Source: Planctomycetota bacterium (GTDB taxonomy: Bacteria; Planctomycetota; Phycisphaerae; Phycisphaerales; UBA1924). From it: DNA of 64,000 bases. Positions 6,527 through 16,910 of the stretch are shown piece after piece. The translations under genes were made by a program, and so were the position numbers. The DNA lies in NCBI GenBank assembly GCA_014584315.1, contig JACTNA010000032.1:62001-126000 (forward strand). The letters are read 5' to 3'. Below the pieces are notes generated by a model, which had not been told where the DNA came from, searched no databases, and saw only the letters and a program-made list of their open reading frames with translations. Position 1 is the stretch's first letter. Each line of letters starts with the position of its first letter.

Positions 6527-7879
6527 TCATCGAGCGCGCACGGGCAGCGACGGATCCCCGAAGAGCATGAACTTCATCCCCTGAAAGAACACGCTCGCCG
6601 GGTACCAACTCTCCGTCGGCGCAATCGTCGCCAGATTCTCTCGTTCGTAGTAGAACGACACCGCGTGCGCCCAGCAGTCCCCGAGCCGCGCCCCCTCGAT
6701 CGTCATCAGGCCGTCCACGAACCCGTCGATCAGCGTCAGCCCGCACGGCTGGCTCCCGGTGTTGCACCCGATGTACGCCACCGCCCCCCCCTCGCCCGCG
6801 CGCACCAGCCGCTCTCCCAGGCCCGTCAGGTTGAACTCGCCCCGCGCGTAGCACGCCGGCGCGGGCGGCGGCCCGGTGAACACCTGCCCGTTGTTCGTCC
6901 CCGCATGGCGGACGCCGTGGGCGTCCTCGTACGCCTCATACGGGGGCAGCGTCGCGAAGCGCGCCGTCGAGCACCCCGCCGACATCATCACCGGGAGCAT
7001 CTCGGCGTTCGTCAGCCGCTCCAGGCTCCCGACGCTCAGGCAGTGCTCCCAGCGGTCGTCGTTCCCGTGCCCCGCGTGCAGCACGAGGCGCACGCCGCCG
7101 TTGATCAGGTCCACAAGCCCCGGCTCGGTCGGCTCCGCGACCCCGTACGCCTCGCCCTCGTAGTACATGCGCTCCACGCCCCACGCAGGCTCAAGCCGCG
7201 ACCGCATTGCCTCGAAGCGCGGCCGCGCATCCACCCATCCGCCCACCATCACCAGCCCCGCCCGCCCGAGCCACTCCCCCTCGCCCCGCTCGACCGCCCG
7301 TTCGTGGCGCATGGACTTGGCGGCCACGAGGCTCGCTTCCTCCGGCGTGCTCACGGGCCACCGCCCCAGCCCGACCTCGGGCCGGTAGTCCACGCCGTCG
7401 AAGTTGATCGGGTCGTCCTTGTTCGTCTCGCCGCGCACTTCGCCGAAGTAGTGCGCGTGAAATCCGTCCGTGCGTCCGTTCCAGTCGTCGAACGACCCGT
7501 CCGCGCGCGCCAGGTCGGCGTAGTACAGGTCGCTCGGGTAGAACGCGTAGTGGAACGCAGGCTCCGTCCACCGGTCGAGGACCATGTACCGCACCGGCAT
7601 CACGTCCGCGTCCCCCACCAGCAGCACATGCCGCACCCCCCCCTCGCGCCACCGCGCGTAGAGATACCGCTTCAGCCTCTCGGCGTCGTCCACGCCCTCG
7701 CCCGCCGCCAGCGCATCCTCCAGCGTCACCAGCGTCGTCACCAGCCGCTCGCGCTTGAACTCGACGAACTCCCCCAGCGCGCCCGCCAACTCCCGCGGCG
7801 CGACGATCAGCAGCCCGTCGTTCGCACAGGCCCCCGCCGCAAGGGTCGCCGCCACCATAACGCCAATCGCTCGCTTCAT
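6527..7879 (-). CDS. Secreted gingipain-type cysteine peptidase (family C25)
   Basis: This 450-residue protein has a signal peptide (VMVAATLAAGACA) and a caspase-like C25 catalytic domain. Landmarks are HVLLVGDADVMPVRY, YPSDLYYADL, VGLGRWPVSTPEE, the histidine motif VLHAGHGND (His271) and the cysteine motif MMSAGCSTARF (Cys303). They are in the order known from gingipains and other C25 peptidases. A C-terminal GDPSLPV motif is also typical. No propeptide, immunoglobulin-like domain or type IX secretion C-terminal domain is present, so it is a minimal form, and lipid attachment at Cys18 is possible. The ATG follows a TATGCT hexamer by 6 nt with no Shine-Dalgarno, so the mRNA is probably leaderless. 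It is divergent from the SDR gene, 84 bp away. Confidence 0.88.
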   Translation of the reverse strand: MKRAIGVMVAATLAAGACANDGLLIVAPRELAGALGEFVEFKRERLVTTLVTLEDALAAGEGVDDAERLKRYLYARWREGGVRHVLLVGDADVMPVRYMVLDRWTEPAFHYAFYPSDLYYADLARADGSFDDWNGRTDGFHAHYFGEVRGETNKDDPINFDGVDYRPEVGLGRWPVSTPEEASLVAAKSMRHERAVERGEGEWLGRAGLVMVGGWVDARPRFEAMRSRLEPAWGVERMYYEGEAYGVAEPTEPGLVDLINGGVRLVLHAGHGNDDRWEHCLSVGSLERLTNAEMLPVMMSAGCSTARFATLPPYEAYEDAHGVRHAGTNNGQVFTGPPPAPACYARGEFNLTGLGERLVRAGEGGAVAYIGCNTGSQPCGLTLIDGFVDGLMTIEGARLGDCWAHAVSFYYERENLATIAPTESWYPASVFFQGMKFMLFGDPSLPVRAR

Positions 7880-7885
7880 GGGTCC

Positions 7886-7891
7886 AGCATA
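7886..7891 (-). promoter_or_regulatory. -10 hexamer TATGCT of a probable leaderless promoter (C25 peptidase)
   Basis: On the minus strand TATGCT is followed by GGACCC (6 nt) and then the ATG at 7879. There is no room for a ribosome-binding site downstream of a normal transcription start. Confidence 0.5.
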
Positions 7892-7910
7892 CCAACCCGT
7901 GCTCGCAACC

Positions 7911-7937
7911 GGTGGCACAGGCGTCCCGCCTGTGCCC
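7911..7937. repeat. Palindromic dispersed repeat (GGCACAGGC hairpin), copy 1
   Basis: GGCACAGGC-GTCCC-GCCTGTGCC is a perfect 9-bp stem with a 5-nt loop, embedded in an ACCGGTGGCAC context. A second copy with one base change lies at 56646-56676. Here it sits in the 84-bp gap between two divergent genes. Confidence 0.75.
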
Positions 7938-7951
7938 ACACTCGCGTGAAG

Positions 7952-7957
7952 TACACT
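7952..7957 (+). promoter_or_regulatory. -10 hexamer TACACT of a probable leaderless promoter (SDR gene)
   Basis: TACACT, a 6-nt pyrimidine-rich spacer and then the ATG at 7964. This mirrors the opposing promoter of the C25 gene in the same 84-bp gap. Confidence 0.5.
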
Positions 7958-7963
7958 GCCCCC

Positions 7964-8905
7964 ATGCCCCCCGCCCCCCTCCACGTCGTCACGGGCGCGC
8001 TCGGCTATACCGGCCGCGCCGTCACCGAGCGACTCCTCGTCCGCGGCGTGCGTGTGCGCACACTCACCAACTCCCCGAACCGCCCCAACCCCTTCGGCGA
8101 GAGGCTCGACATCCACCCCCTCGCCTTCCACGACGCCAACGCACTCGCCCGTTCGCTCGACGGCGCGGCCGTTCTCTACAACACCTACTGGGTCCGCTAC
8201 AACCACCGCCTCTTCAACTTCGAGACCGCCGTCGCGAACACGAAATCCCTCTTCGCGGCGGCCCGCCGCGCCGGCGTCGGACGCATCGTCCACGTCTCCA
8301 TCCTCCACGCCGACAAGGCCGACGACCTCGCCTACTACCGCGGCAAGCACGAGCTCGAAGACGCGCTCCGCGCCCTCGGCACGCCGCACGCCATCGTCCG
8401 CCCCGGCGTCCTCTTCGGGCGCGGCGACATCCTCGTGAACAACATCGCCTGGGCGATCCGGCACATGCCCGTCTTCGGCCTCTTCGGCGACGGCGAGTAC
8501 CGCCTCCGCCCCCTCCACGTCGACGACATGGCCGACCTCATGGTCGAGCACGCCCACCGCGACGGCGCCGCAACCACCGACGCCGTCGGCCCCGAAGCCT
8601 TCACCTATCGCGAACTGGTCCGCACGCTCGCGCGAGTGCTGGGTGTGCGCCGCGCCGTTGTTCGCGTCCCGCCGTCGCTGGGCCTCGCCGTCGCGCACGC
8701 CCTGACCCCCGTTGTCGGCGATGTCATCATCACCCGCGAGGAGATCACCGGCCTCATGCGCGGCCTGCTCGACTCCGACGCCCCCGCCGCGGGCACGACG
8801 GCCCTCACCGCCTGGGCCGAACAGCACCGCGACACCCTCGGGCGCCGCTACGCGAGCGAGGTCGGACGCCGCGTCAAGCGCACGATTGCCTACGAGCACG
8901 TCTGA
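7964..8905 (+). CDS. Atypical SDR NAD(P)-binding protein (NDUFA9/epimerase-like)
   Basis: This 313-residue protein begins with a Rossmann motif VVTGALGYTGRAV (GxxGxxG type). It continues with LYNTYWVRYNHR, a VGRIVHVSIL strand, a YYRGKHELED segment (YxxxK-like), a TPHAIVRPGVLFGRGD substrate-side motif and the HVDDMADLMV helix. This pattern fits extended or atypical SDRs of the NDUFA9/nucleoside-diphosphate-sugar epimerase group, which often bind NAD(P) in membrane-associated or accessory roles. No substrate can be assigned. The ATG lies 6 nt after a TACACT hexamer, suggesting leaderless expression. The stop is only about 9 nt before the promoter hexamer of the thiC riboswitch transcript. Confidence 0.75.
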   Translation: MPPAPLHVVTGALGYTGRAVTERLLVRGVRVRTLTNSPNRPNPFGERLDIHPLAFHDANALARSLDGAAVLYNTYWVRYNHRLFNFETAVANTKSLFAAARRAGVGRIVHVSILHADKADDLAYYRGKHELEDALRALGTPHAIVRPGVLFGRGDILVNNIAWAIRHMPVFGLFGDGEYRLRPLHVDDMADLMVEHAHRDGAATTDAVGPEAFTYRELVRTLARVLGVRRAVVRVPPSLGLAVAHALTPVVGDVIITREEITGLMRGLLDSDAPAAGTTALTAWAEQHRDTLGRRYASEVGRRVKRTIAYEHV

Positions 8906-8914
8906 CCGCCCCCC

Positions 8915-8920
8915 TATACT
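8915..8920 (+). promoter_or_regulatory. -10 hexamer TATACT of the thiC riboswitch transcript
   Basis: TATACT, the best -10 match in this part of the window, ends about 10 nt before the first paired bases of the TPP aptamer. Transcription would therefore start almost exactly at the 5' end of the riboswitch. Confidence 0.55.
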
Positions 8921-8928
8921 GCCCGCGA

Positions 8929-9038
8929 ACGCACGGGGCGCGGCCCCGAGTGCCTGGTGCCCGGTGCCCAGTGCCTCGTCAAGCCGCTGAGACGCACCCG
9001 TTGAACCTGATCCGGTTCGCACCGGCGGAGGGAATGCG
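8929..9038 (+). ncRNA. TPP riboswitch (THI element) controlling thiC
   Basis: The conserved TPP-aptamer segments occur in order: CACGGGGCGC, then CTGAGA (8988-8993), then CCGTTGAACCTGAT, and finally GGCGGAGGGAATGCG. CGCA at the 5' side can pair with TGCG at the 3' end as helix P1. The P3 arm closes with CGGC/GCCG and is capped by four heptamer repeats. The thiC ATG (9039) directly follows P1, and GGAGGGA, the only Shine-Dalgarno-like sequence, is itself part of the conserved aptamer core. Thiamine pyrophosphate binding would thus directly bury the ribosome-binding site, indicating translational control with no separate expression platform. Confidence 0.93.
8950..8977 (+). repeat. Heptamer tandem array in riboswitch P3 loop (GTGCCYN x4)
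   Basis: GTGCCTG, GTGCCCG, GTGCCCA and GTGCCTC follow each other without gaps. The array fills the variable P3 loop of the TPP aptamer, leaving the conserved core intact. It is the reverse complement in type of the array at 10837-10864 in the 3' part of thiC. Confidence 0.75.
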
Positions 9039-11006
<1,968 letters not shown>

Positions 11007-11041
11007 GCATCCGACGACTGGCACAACGCGACCTCCTGCTC

Positions 11042-11647
11042 ATGAAACTCACCCGCCTCACCCGCCTGATCGTGCTCGCCATCGCGGGCGCTCTCCCGGT
11101 CCTCGTCCTCCTCGGCTTCTGCGTCGGCTCGCCGGGCTACTACTCTGCCAAGTACAGCGCTGCGCCGGGGCTGTCCCCTCCCTCGCGCGAGCCGTCGAGC
11201 ATCGTTCCCGAGGGCCAGACGGAACCCCACACCTGCGGCCTGCACAGCCTGCGCAGCATTTACCGCGCTTACGGCGTCGATCCCGACATCGCGCGCCTCC
11301 GCTTCCGCCTCGGAGTCGACAAGCCCGCAACCAACTTCGACCCCGAGTCGCTCGGCGCCATCCACCCCGACATCGTTCGCGTCGCGCGGCAGGACGGGTT
11401 TGACGCGGCCATCGTCCCCACCGGCGGCCCCGAAGCCCTGCCGATCATCCGCGCACACCTCGAATCCGGCCACCCCGCTCTCGCCCTCGTGCGCGCCAAC
11501 TCGCTCCACTGGCTCGTGCTGGCCGCCCTCGACGGCGACGGCGTCATCATCGCCGACTCCCTCGCCGAGCAACCGTACCGCGAGCCGCTCGACACGTACG
11601 TGCGCGACCGCGTCCTCAGCGCAATCCTCCTGCGCCCCCGCGAGTAA
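11042..11647 (+). CDS. Membrane-anchored C39/papain-like protein
   Basis: This 201-residue protein has an N-terminal hydrophobic helix (residues about 8-27; a weak lipobox LLGFC is also possible), then a peptidase C39-like domain. The candidate catalytic set is visible: Gln59, Cys65 in HTCGLHSL, His156 in SLHWLVL and Asp172 in IIADS. The middle part (LGVDKPATNFD..SLGAIHPDI) matches the helix pair of C39-like proteins that bind or cleave peptides. Bacteriocin-processing C39 domains are normally fused to ABC transporters; this stand-alone form would face the periplasm and its substrate is unknown. It lies 35 nt after thiC and 157 nt before bamD, in the same direction, and may be co-transcribed with thiC. 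Confidence 0.65.
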   Translation: MKLTRLTRLIVLAIAGALPVLVLLGFCVGSPGYYSAKYSAAPGLSPPSREPSSIVPEGQTEPHTCGLHSLRSIYRAYGVDPDIARLRFRLGVDKPATNFDPESLGAIHPDIVRVARQDGFDAAIVPTGGPEALPIIRAHLESGHPALALVRANSLHWLVLAALDGDGVIIADSLAEQPYREPLDTYVRDRVLSAILLRPRE

Positions 11648-11791
11648 CCCTCAAGCCCACGCTCACCATTCCTTCGCCGTCCCCGGACAAGCGGGAGCGG
11701 TCGCGTTCTCCCGCGCAGCACCGGACGGCTCGCCACCCCGGCCGGGACGACCGGGGGAGCGAAGGACTCCCCTCCAACTCCACCCTCTGTG

Positions 11792-11797
11792 TATGCT
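11792..11797 (+). promoter_or_regulatory. -10 hexamer TATGCT of a probable leaderless promoter (bamD)
   Basis: TATGCT, a 7-nt spacer TTCCCCC and then the ATG at 11805. The first in-frame ATG (11793) lies inside the hexamer itself, so it cannot be on a transcript made from this promoter. Confidence 0.5.
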
Positions 11798-11804
11798 TTC
11801 CCCC

Positions 11805-12866
11805 ATGCCCCCTCGCAGCCGATTCCCCACGCTCGCGGCCTGCCTGGCCTTGCTTCTCGCGGCCTGCGCCGCCCGCGCCCAGCAGTCCACCTACGAACTC
11901 GACGACTCGGGCGACTGGGTCCGCACCCGTGTCCCCGATCCCGATTCCGACGAGGGCCGCATCGCCGAGGCGCGGCGACTGCTCGCCTCGGGGGACACCA
12001 AGGCCGCGCGTTCGATCGTGACGAAGTGGCTCAACGACAACGAGCGCTCGGACAGCCCCTGGCTCGCCGAGGCCTACCTCCTCCGGGGCGATGTCCTGAC
12101 CGCCGGCGGCGACGAGTACAAGGCCCTTTACGACTACGAGATGGTCATCAACTCCTTCCCCGGCTCCGCGGCCTTCGCCTCCGCCGTCGAACGCGAACTC
12201 GACATCGGCACGCGCTACCTCCACGGCCTGCGCCGCAAGGTCTTCGGCATCCGCATCGACAGCGGCAAGACGATCGGCGTCGAACTCCTGATGCGCGTCC
12301 AGGAGCGGCTGCCGGGGAGCGCGATCGCCGAACGCGCTGCCCTCGAACTCGCCGACTACTTCTACCGCGAGCGCGAACTCGAGATGGCCGCCGAGATGTA
12401 CGGCATCTTCCTCACCAACTACCCACAGAGCCAGCACCGCCGCAAGGCCATGCTCCGGCGCATCTACGCCAATCTCGGACGCTTCAAGGGTCCCGAGTAC
12501 GACGGCACCGGCCTCGTCGAGGCCCGCGCCCTCATCGAGGACTTCCGCGCCGCCTACCCCGCCGACGCCGAGGAAGGCGGGATCACCGAGGCGCTCCTCG
12601 CGCGCATCGACGAGTCCGCCGCGGCCGAGCGGCTCGCCGCCGCCCGCTGGTACATCGCCCGCGGCGACGGCGTGAGCGCACGCATGACACTCAAGCGCCT
12701 CGCCCGTCGGCACCCCCACACCGTTGCCGCGAGCAGGGCCATCGCCGCCCTCGAGCAGTACGGTTGGCTCGAACCCGCCGATCTCGAGGCCGGCGCGGGC
12801 GACCTGCCGTACTACGACGACGAGCCGACCGCCACCGACCCCGAACCGGAGCCCGAGCAACCGTGA
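11805..12866 (+). CDS. BamD-like outer-membrane assembly lipoprotein (TPR)
   Basis: This 353-residue protein has a signal sequence with lipobox LAAC (Cys21), then a run of helical TPR-type repeats: RIAEARRLLASGDTKAA, WLAEAYLLRGD, EYKALYDYEMVINSFPGS, AERAALELADYFYRERELEMAAEMYGIFLTNYP and later units. The 'F..FL..YPqS..a..A' pattern is typical of BamD/ComL, which anchors to the inner leaflet of the outer membrane and works with BamA in beta-barrel insertion. An acidic, Pro/Glu-rich tail (residues about 335-353) is unusual. ATG 11805 was chosen over 11793 because of the promoter position. The next gene, lptE, overlaps the stop (GTGA), so both outer-membrane biogenesis proteins are made from one mRNA. 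Confidence 0.7.
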   Translation: MPPRSRFPTLAACLALLLAACAARAQQSTYELDDSGDWVRTRVPDPDSDEGRIAEARRLLASGDTKAARSIVTKWLNDNERSDSPWLAEAYLLRGDVLTAGGDEYKALYDYEMVINSFPGSAAFASAVERELDIGTRYLHGLRRKVFGIRIDSGKTIGVELLMRVQERLPGSAIAERAALELADYFYRERELEMAAEMYGIFLTNYPQSQHRRKAMLRRIYANLGRFKGPEYDGTGLVEARALIEDFRAAYPADAEEGGITEALLARIDESAAAERLAAARWYIARGDGVSARMTLKRLARRHPHTVAASRAIAALEQYGWLEPADLEAGAGDLPYYDDEPTATDPEPEPEQP

Positions 12867-13384
12867 GTCGCGCGGCCGTCATCGCCCTGGTCCTCGTCGC
12901 GTGCGCCGTTGCGGGCGCCTGCTCTTCCGACCCGCGCTCCGGTTACGCCTTCGCCACGACCCACGACCCCCACGTACGCACCATCGCCGTGCCCATCTTC
13001 GAGAACCGGACCTTCTCTACCGGCATGGAGGCGCGGCTCACGGAGGCCGTCGTCAAGGAGATCCAACGCACGACCCCCTGGCGAATCGTCCGCTCCGGCG
13101 AAGCCGCGACGACGCTCCGGGGCGCGATCACTGGCTCCGACCTCGAGAGCGTCACCCGGCAGCGCGCCACCGGCCTCGTCCAGGAGCAGGGCGTCCGCAT
13201 CACCGTTGAGTTCGAGTGGATCGACAACCGAACAGGACAGCCCCTCGTCAGCCGCAGGAACTTCTCGGCTCTCGCCACGTTCGTTCCCCACCGGGGCGTG
13301 CAGGAACGCCTCGAAGTCGGCCAGAACGAGGCCATCCGCGAACTCTCGCGCGACATCGTCGCGGAACTCCGCGCCAACTGGTAA
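12863..13384 (+). CDS. lptE: LPS-assembly lipoprotein LptE-like
   Basis: This 173-residue protein has a GTG start overlapping the bamD stop by 4 nt. The signal peptide leads to lipobox AGAC (Cys20) and then SSDPRSGYAF. The mature part shows the LptE pattern: IRTIAVPIFENRTF-like strand, a helix LTEAVVKEIQRTTPWRIV, a strand TTLRGAITGSDLESV, then RITVEFEWIDNRTGQPLV and a C-terminal helix NEAIRELSRDIVAEL. LptE plugs the LptD barrel that delivers lipopolysaccharide to the outer leaflet. Its presence, together with BamD, points to a diderm envelope. No lptD is in the window. The next gene, ftsH, follows after 106 bp. Confidence 0.82.
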   Translation: MSRAAVIALVLVACAVAGACSSDPRSGYAFATTHDPHVRTIAVPIFENRTFSTGMEARLTEAVVKEIQRTTPWRIVRSGEAATTLRGAITGSDLESVTRQRATGLVQEQGVRITVEFEWIDNRTGQPLVSRRNFSALATFVPHRGVQERLEVGQNEAIRELSRDIVAELRANW

Positions 13385-13490
13385 GCCCTCCGAACGGTCG
13401 AATCGGCCCGCCCCACCGCCTACCGTTTCCCGTCCAGCGGTGAACCACGAGGCCATCCGGTCCGAAGAAGTTCTCGGAGACCCGCCCCCG

Positions 13491-15578
13491 ATGCGCAACA
13501 ACCCGCGCCACGACCGCGCCGACACCCCGCCGCACCTGATGCTCCCCTTCGCGCAGCAGGGCGGCGGCCAGGACGACCGCTCGCGCGACCAGAAGCCCGC
13601 CGGCCCACCCGGTCAGGGCAAGCCCGGCGGAACGCAGCCCAGCCGCGGCCTCTTCGGCCTCGTCTCGCTCCTGCTCATCGCCGTCCTCCTGTTCATGTTC
13701 CTCAACTCCCCCGGCGGCGGCCAGCAGATCACCCTCGCCCAGTTCGAGACGCACTGGGCCGACGGCCAGATCGTCGAGGACAGCGTCGTCATCCGCAGCA
13801 ACGCCGTCATCGCCCGTCAGAAGGCGGGTCCGGACAGCCGCTCCGAGACCGCGCTCTCCGTCCCGTTCAACACCGCCACGGGCGAGACCGTCACCAAGCG
13901 CGTGCTCGAGATCACCGACAACCGCGCCAAGATCCAGCAGCCCTCCGCCTTCATGCCCTTCTTCCTCACCTTCGGCCCGCTCGTCCTCATCCTGCTCCTC
14001 ATCTGGTTCTTCGTCATCCGCGGCCTGCGCAACGCGAGCGGCGGCCCCGGCGGCATGCTCGGCTCCTTCGGCAAGAGCCGACACCGCGTGATGAACAAGG
14101 AGATGACCGGCGTCACCTTCGCCGACGTCGCGGGGATCGACGAGGCCAAGGACGAAGTCGGCGAGATCATCGAGTTCCTCCGCAACCCGCGCAAGTTCAC
14201 CAAACTCGGCGGGCGCATCCCCCGCGGCGTCCTGCTCATCGGCGAACCGGGCTGCGGCAAGACCCTCCTCGCCAAGGCCATTGCCGGCGAGGCGGACGTT
14301 CCCTTCTTCTCCATCTCAGGCTCCGACTTCGTCGAGATGTTCGTCGGCGTGGGCGCCAGCCGCGTCCGGGACCTCTTCAAGAGCGCGAAGGAGAGCGCGC
14401 CCTGCATCATCTTCCTCGACGAGATCGACGCCGTAGGACGCAAGCGCGGCTCCGGATTCTCTCACGGTGGGCACGACGAGCGCGAGCAGACGCTCAACGC
14501 CATCCTCGTCGAGATGGACGGCTTCACCCCCGTCGACGGCGTCATCGTCATCGCCGCCACCAACCGCCCGGACGTTCTCGATCCCGCCCTCATCCGCCCC
14601 GGCCGCTTCGATCGCCAGATCGTCGTGCCGCTGCCGGACGTCAAGGGCCGACTGGAGATCCTCCGCGTCCACGCCAAGAAGGTGAAACTCGGCCCGGACG
14701 TCGACCTCGAGCGTCTCGCGCGCATGACGCCCATGTTCAGCGGGGCGGACCTCGCCGCCATCATCAACGAGGCCGCCATCGCCGCCACCATGCACAACAA
14801 GGACTTCATCGAGCAGGAAGACCTCGAAGAGGCCCGCGACAAGGTCAAGTTCGGACGCGCCCGCAAGAGCCGCGTCCGCGAAGCGGAAGAGAACCGCGCC
14901 ACCGCCTACCACGAGGCCGGGCACGCCGTCCTTCAGGCCCTCCTCAAGGACGCCGACCCGCTCCACAAGGTCACCATCATCCCGCGGGGCCAGGCCCTCG
15001 GTGCCACCTTCAGTCTCCCCGAAAAGGACCGGCTCGGCTACAGCCTCCGCTACCTCAAGGCCACGATGCGCGTCGCCTGCGGCGGTCGCATCGCCGAACA
15101 GCGCGCCGTCGGCGACGTCTCCTCCGGTGCGGCCATGGACATCTCGCAGGTCACCCGCCTCGCCCGCGTCATGATCGAGGAGTGGGGCATGAGCGAGCGC
15201 CTCGGCTTCGTCCGCTACGGGGCGGACGACCGGCGCGAGTCCTTCATCGCCGAGCGCGGCTACTCCGAGGAGACCGCGCGCATCATCGACGACGAGGTCC
15301 GTCGGCTCGTCGACGAGGCCTACAGCGACGCCGAGCGGATGCTCAACGACAACTGGGAGAAGGTCGAGGCCGTCGCCCAGGCCCTCCTCAAGCACGAGAC
15401 CCTCTCCGGCGACGAGGTGCACCGCCTCATGCGCGGCGAGTCGCTCGGCCGCTCGACCACCGCGGACCTCCTCGCCGCCGAGGCCCGCAAGCGCGCCCCG
15501 GGCGACCGTCCCGCAACCGAGCCGCGCGCCGACACCGAGGGCGACGCCCCCCCCGGCCTGCTCCCGACACCCGCTTGA
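13491..15578 (+). CDS. ftsH: ATP-dependent zinc metalloprotease FtsH
   Basis: This 695-residue membrane protease starts with a Gly/Pro/Gln-rich tail, then TM1 ([19 protein letters not shown]), a short periplasmic domain and TM2 ([20 protein letters not shown]). The AAA+ module follows: Walker A GEPGCGKT (251-258), Walker B IIFLDEID, second region of homology [21 protein letters not shown]. The protease domain has HEAGH (474-478) as the zinc site. FtsH degrades misfolded membrane proteins and short-lived regulators. The Walker A has Cys where FtsH proteins usually have Thr, and Glu where Pro is usual. The periplasmic domain is about 100 residues. A Pro/Ala-rich C-terminal tail ends the protein. 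It follows lptE and may be in the same transcript. Confidence 0.97.
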   Translation: MRNNPRHDRADTPPHLMLPFAQQGGGQDDRSRDQKPAGPPGQGKPGGTQPSRGLFGLVSLLLIAVLLFMFLNSPGGGQQITLAQFETHWADGQIVEDSVVIRSNAVIARQKAGPDSRSETALSVPFNTATGETVTKRVLEITDNRAKIQQPSAFMPFFLTFGPLVLILLLIWFFVIRGLRNASGGPGGMLGSFGKSRHRVMNKEMTGVTFADVAGIDEAKDEVGEIIEFLRNPRKFTKLGGRIPRGVLLIGEPGCGKTLLAKAIAGEADVPFFSISGSDFVEMFVGVGASRVRDLFKSAKESAPCIIFLDEIDAVGRKRGSGFSHGGHDEREQTLNAILVEMDGFTPVDGVIVIAATNRPDVLDPALIRPGRFDRQIVVPLPDVKGRLEILRVHAKKVKLGPDVDLERLARMTPMFSGADLAAIINEAAIAATMHNKDFIEQEDLEEARDKVKFGRARKSRVREAEENRATAYHEAGHAVLQALLKDADPLHKVTIIPRGQALGATFSLPEKDRLGYSLRYLKATMRVACGGRIAEQRAVGDVSSGAAMDISQVTRLARVMIEEWGMSERLGFVRYGADDRRESFIAERGYSEETARIIDDEVRRLVDEAYSDAERMLNDNWEKVEAVAQALLKHETLSGDEVHRLMRGESLGRSTTADLLAAEARKRAPGDRPATEPRADTEGDAPPGLLPTPA

Positions 15579-15619
15579 TTCGGCGCGTCAACGAGCCGCG
15601 ACGATGAGGGAGCGGTCCC

Positions 15620-16744
15620 TCACTCCGCGACCGGCACCGAGTTGGCCGCCGAGGCCCCCCCCCGAACGCCGACCGCCCACCGCGTCAGCCCCGTCGCGAT
15701 CAGCGCGTTCCACAGCACCGCGGCGCCGAAGACCGTCACGCCCGATCGGTCCGGCATGATCGCCAGCAGCGAGCACGCCATCGCCCCGAACGCGGCCAGC
15801 AGCAGCACCGTCCCCGACCCCGTGAGCGCGAAGAGCGCCACCGCCATCGCCAGCGCGGTCGTGGCGACGGCGAAACTCACCGGGATCATCGGGATGACCG
15901 CCTCGGGCAGCCCGCCGAGCGGCAGGCTCCAGGTCTGGATCGCCAGTTCGATCGCCCCGACCCATTCCGGGAACCAGATGCCGAACGTCGCCCCCAGCGC
16001 GCCGATCGCCAACGCGGGCGGGTCCAGGAGTCGGCGTGCCACCGTCATCGCCCCGAAGAACACCGCCGCGAAACCCAGCCCGAGCGACATCGCCGCTTGC
16101 TCGGGCGATGCGTAGGTCAGTCCGATCCACCCCGCGTGCGCCACCAGCCCCGCCAGGCTCATCCAGATCAGGGCCAGCGCACAGGACCGCATCGCCGTCG
16201 ACCAGCGCATCTGCCTCGCCGCGCGTCGCGATCGAGCCTCCTCGCGCTCGGCCTGCTGGCGGTAGGGATCGTCCCGCATTTCCTCGATGCGCTTGCGGAG
16301 CCGCTCGCACTCCTCCTCGAGTTCGCTGCACCGCGCCTCCGCACGCTCGGCCTCGCCCGGCGCGGCCTGCCCGTCCGCCGCAGTCTCCGCCGCACGCGCA
16401 CGCGCCGAAGCCAGGTCCGCCCGCGCGGCCTCCAACTCCGCCACCGCGGTCTGACGCTCCGCGTCCAGCGCGGCGCGCCGCTCCTCGAGTTCCCGCGTCA
16501 ACTCCGCGATTCGCTTCGCGCGCTCCGCCAGTTGTCGCTCCCGCTCGGCGGCCTCCGCTTCGCGTTGCTCCAGCGCGGCGCGCTCCGCCTCCTGCCGCTC
16601 GTGGATCCGCCGGACCTCCTCGAGCCGTCCCTCGATCGTCGAGACGACTTCGAGAATGCCTTCGGCGTCCAGCCCGGGCGCACCGTCCTGCGCCTGCTCG
16701 ACGCCATCGATCGCACGGTCGTTGTCGTTGTTCGTTGAAGCCAT
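15620..16744 (-). CDS. Coiled-coil membrane protein of unknown function
   Basis: This 374-residue protein is not recognised as a known family. Residues about 30-165 form an uninterrupted, highly charged coiled coil (Glu/Arg/Ala-rich heptads, from EGRLEEVRRIHERQEAERAAL onward). The C-terminal half (from about residue 185) contains about seven hydrophobic segments, starting with MRSCALALIWMSLAGLVAHA and ending near FGAAVLWNALIATGLTRWAV. The architecture, a cytoplasmic coiled coil followed by a polytopic membrane domain, could serve as a scaffold or as a mechanosensing or partitioning factor, but no catalytic motif is visible. It converges with ftsH (41-bp gap). No strong ribosome-binding site was seen before ATG 16744. 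Confidence 0.7.
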   Translation of the reverse strand: MASTNNDNDRAIDGVEQAQDGAPGLDAEGILEVVSTIEGRLEEVRRIHERQEAERAALEQREAEAAERERQLAERAKRIAELTRELEERRAALDAERQTAVAELEAARADLASARARAAETAADGQAAPGEAERAEARCSELEEECERLRKRIEEMRDDPYRQQAEREEARSRRAARQMRWSTAMRSCALALIWMSLAGLVAHAGWIGLTYASPEQAAMSLGLGFAAVFFGAMTVARRLLDPPALAIGALGATFGIWFPEWVGAIELAIQTWSLPLGGLPEAVIPMIPVSFAVATTALAMAVALFALTGSGTVLLLAAFGAMACSLLAIMPDRSGVTVFGAAVLWNALIATGLTRWAVGVRGGASAANSVPVAE

Positions 16745-16910
16745 CGCGCTCACCCGCGGCCAGGGTTCCCGGTGCGCACCGCCGCCGCCCACTCCGGCCC
16801 GGCGCCTCATCGAGATATCGGCGCGACGCCGTGCATCGAGCACCCAGGGCCGCGGCGAACCCACGCGGACCTTGACGATCGTGCCGGTTGTGCCGATCGC
16901 GCGGGCGGAC

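Noticed and set aside
11793-11804. ATG 11793 as the bamD start
   Set aside because: The codon lies inside the TATGCT hexamer, so it would not be transcribed from that promoter. The signal peptide is complete from 11805.
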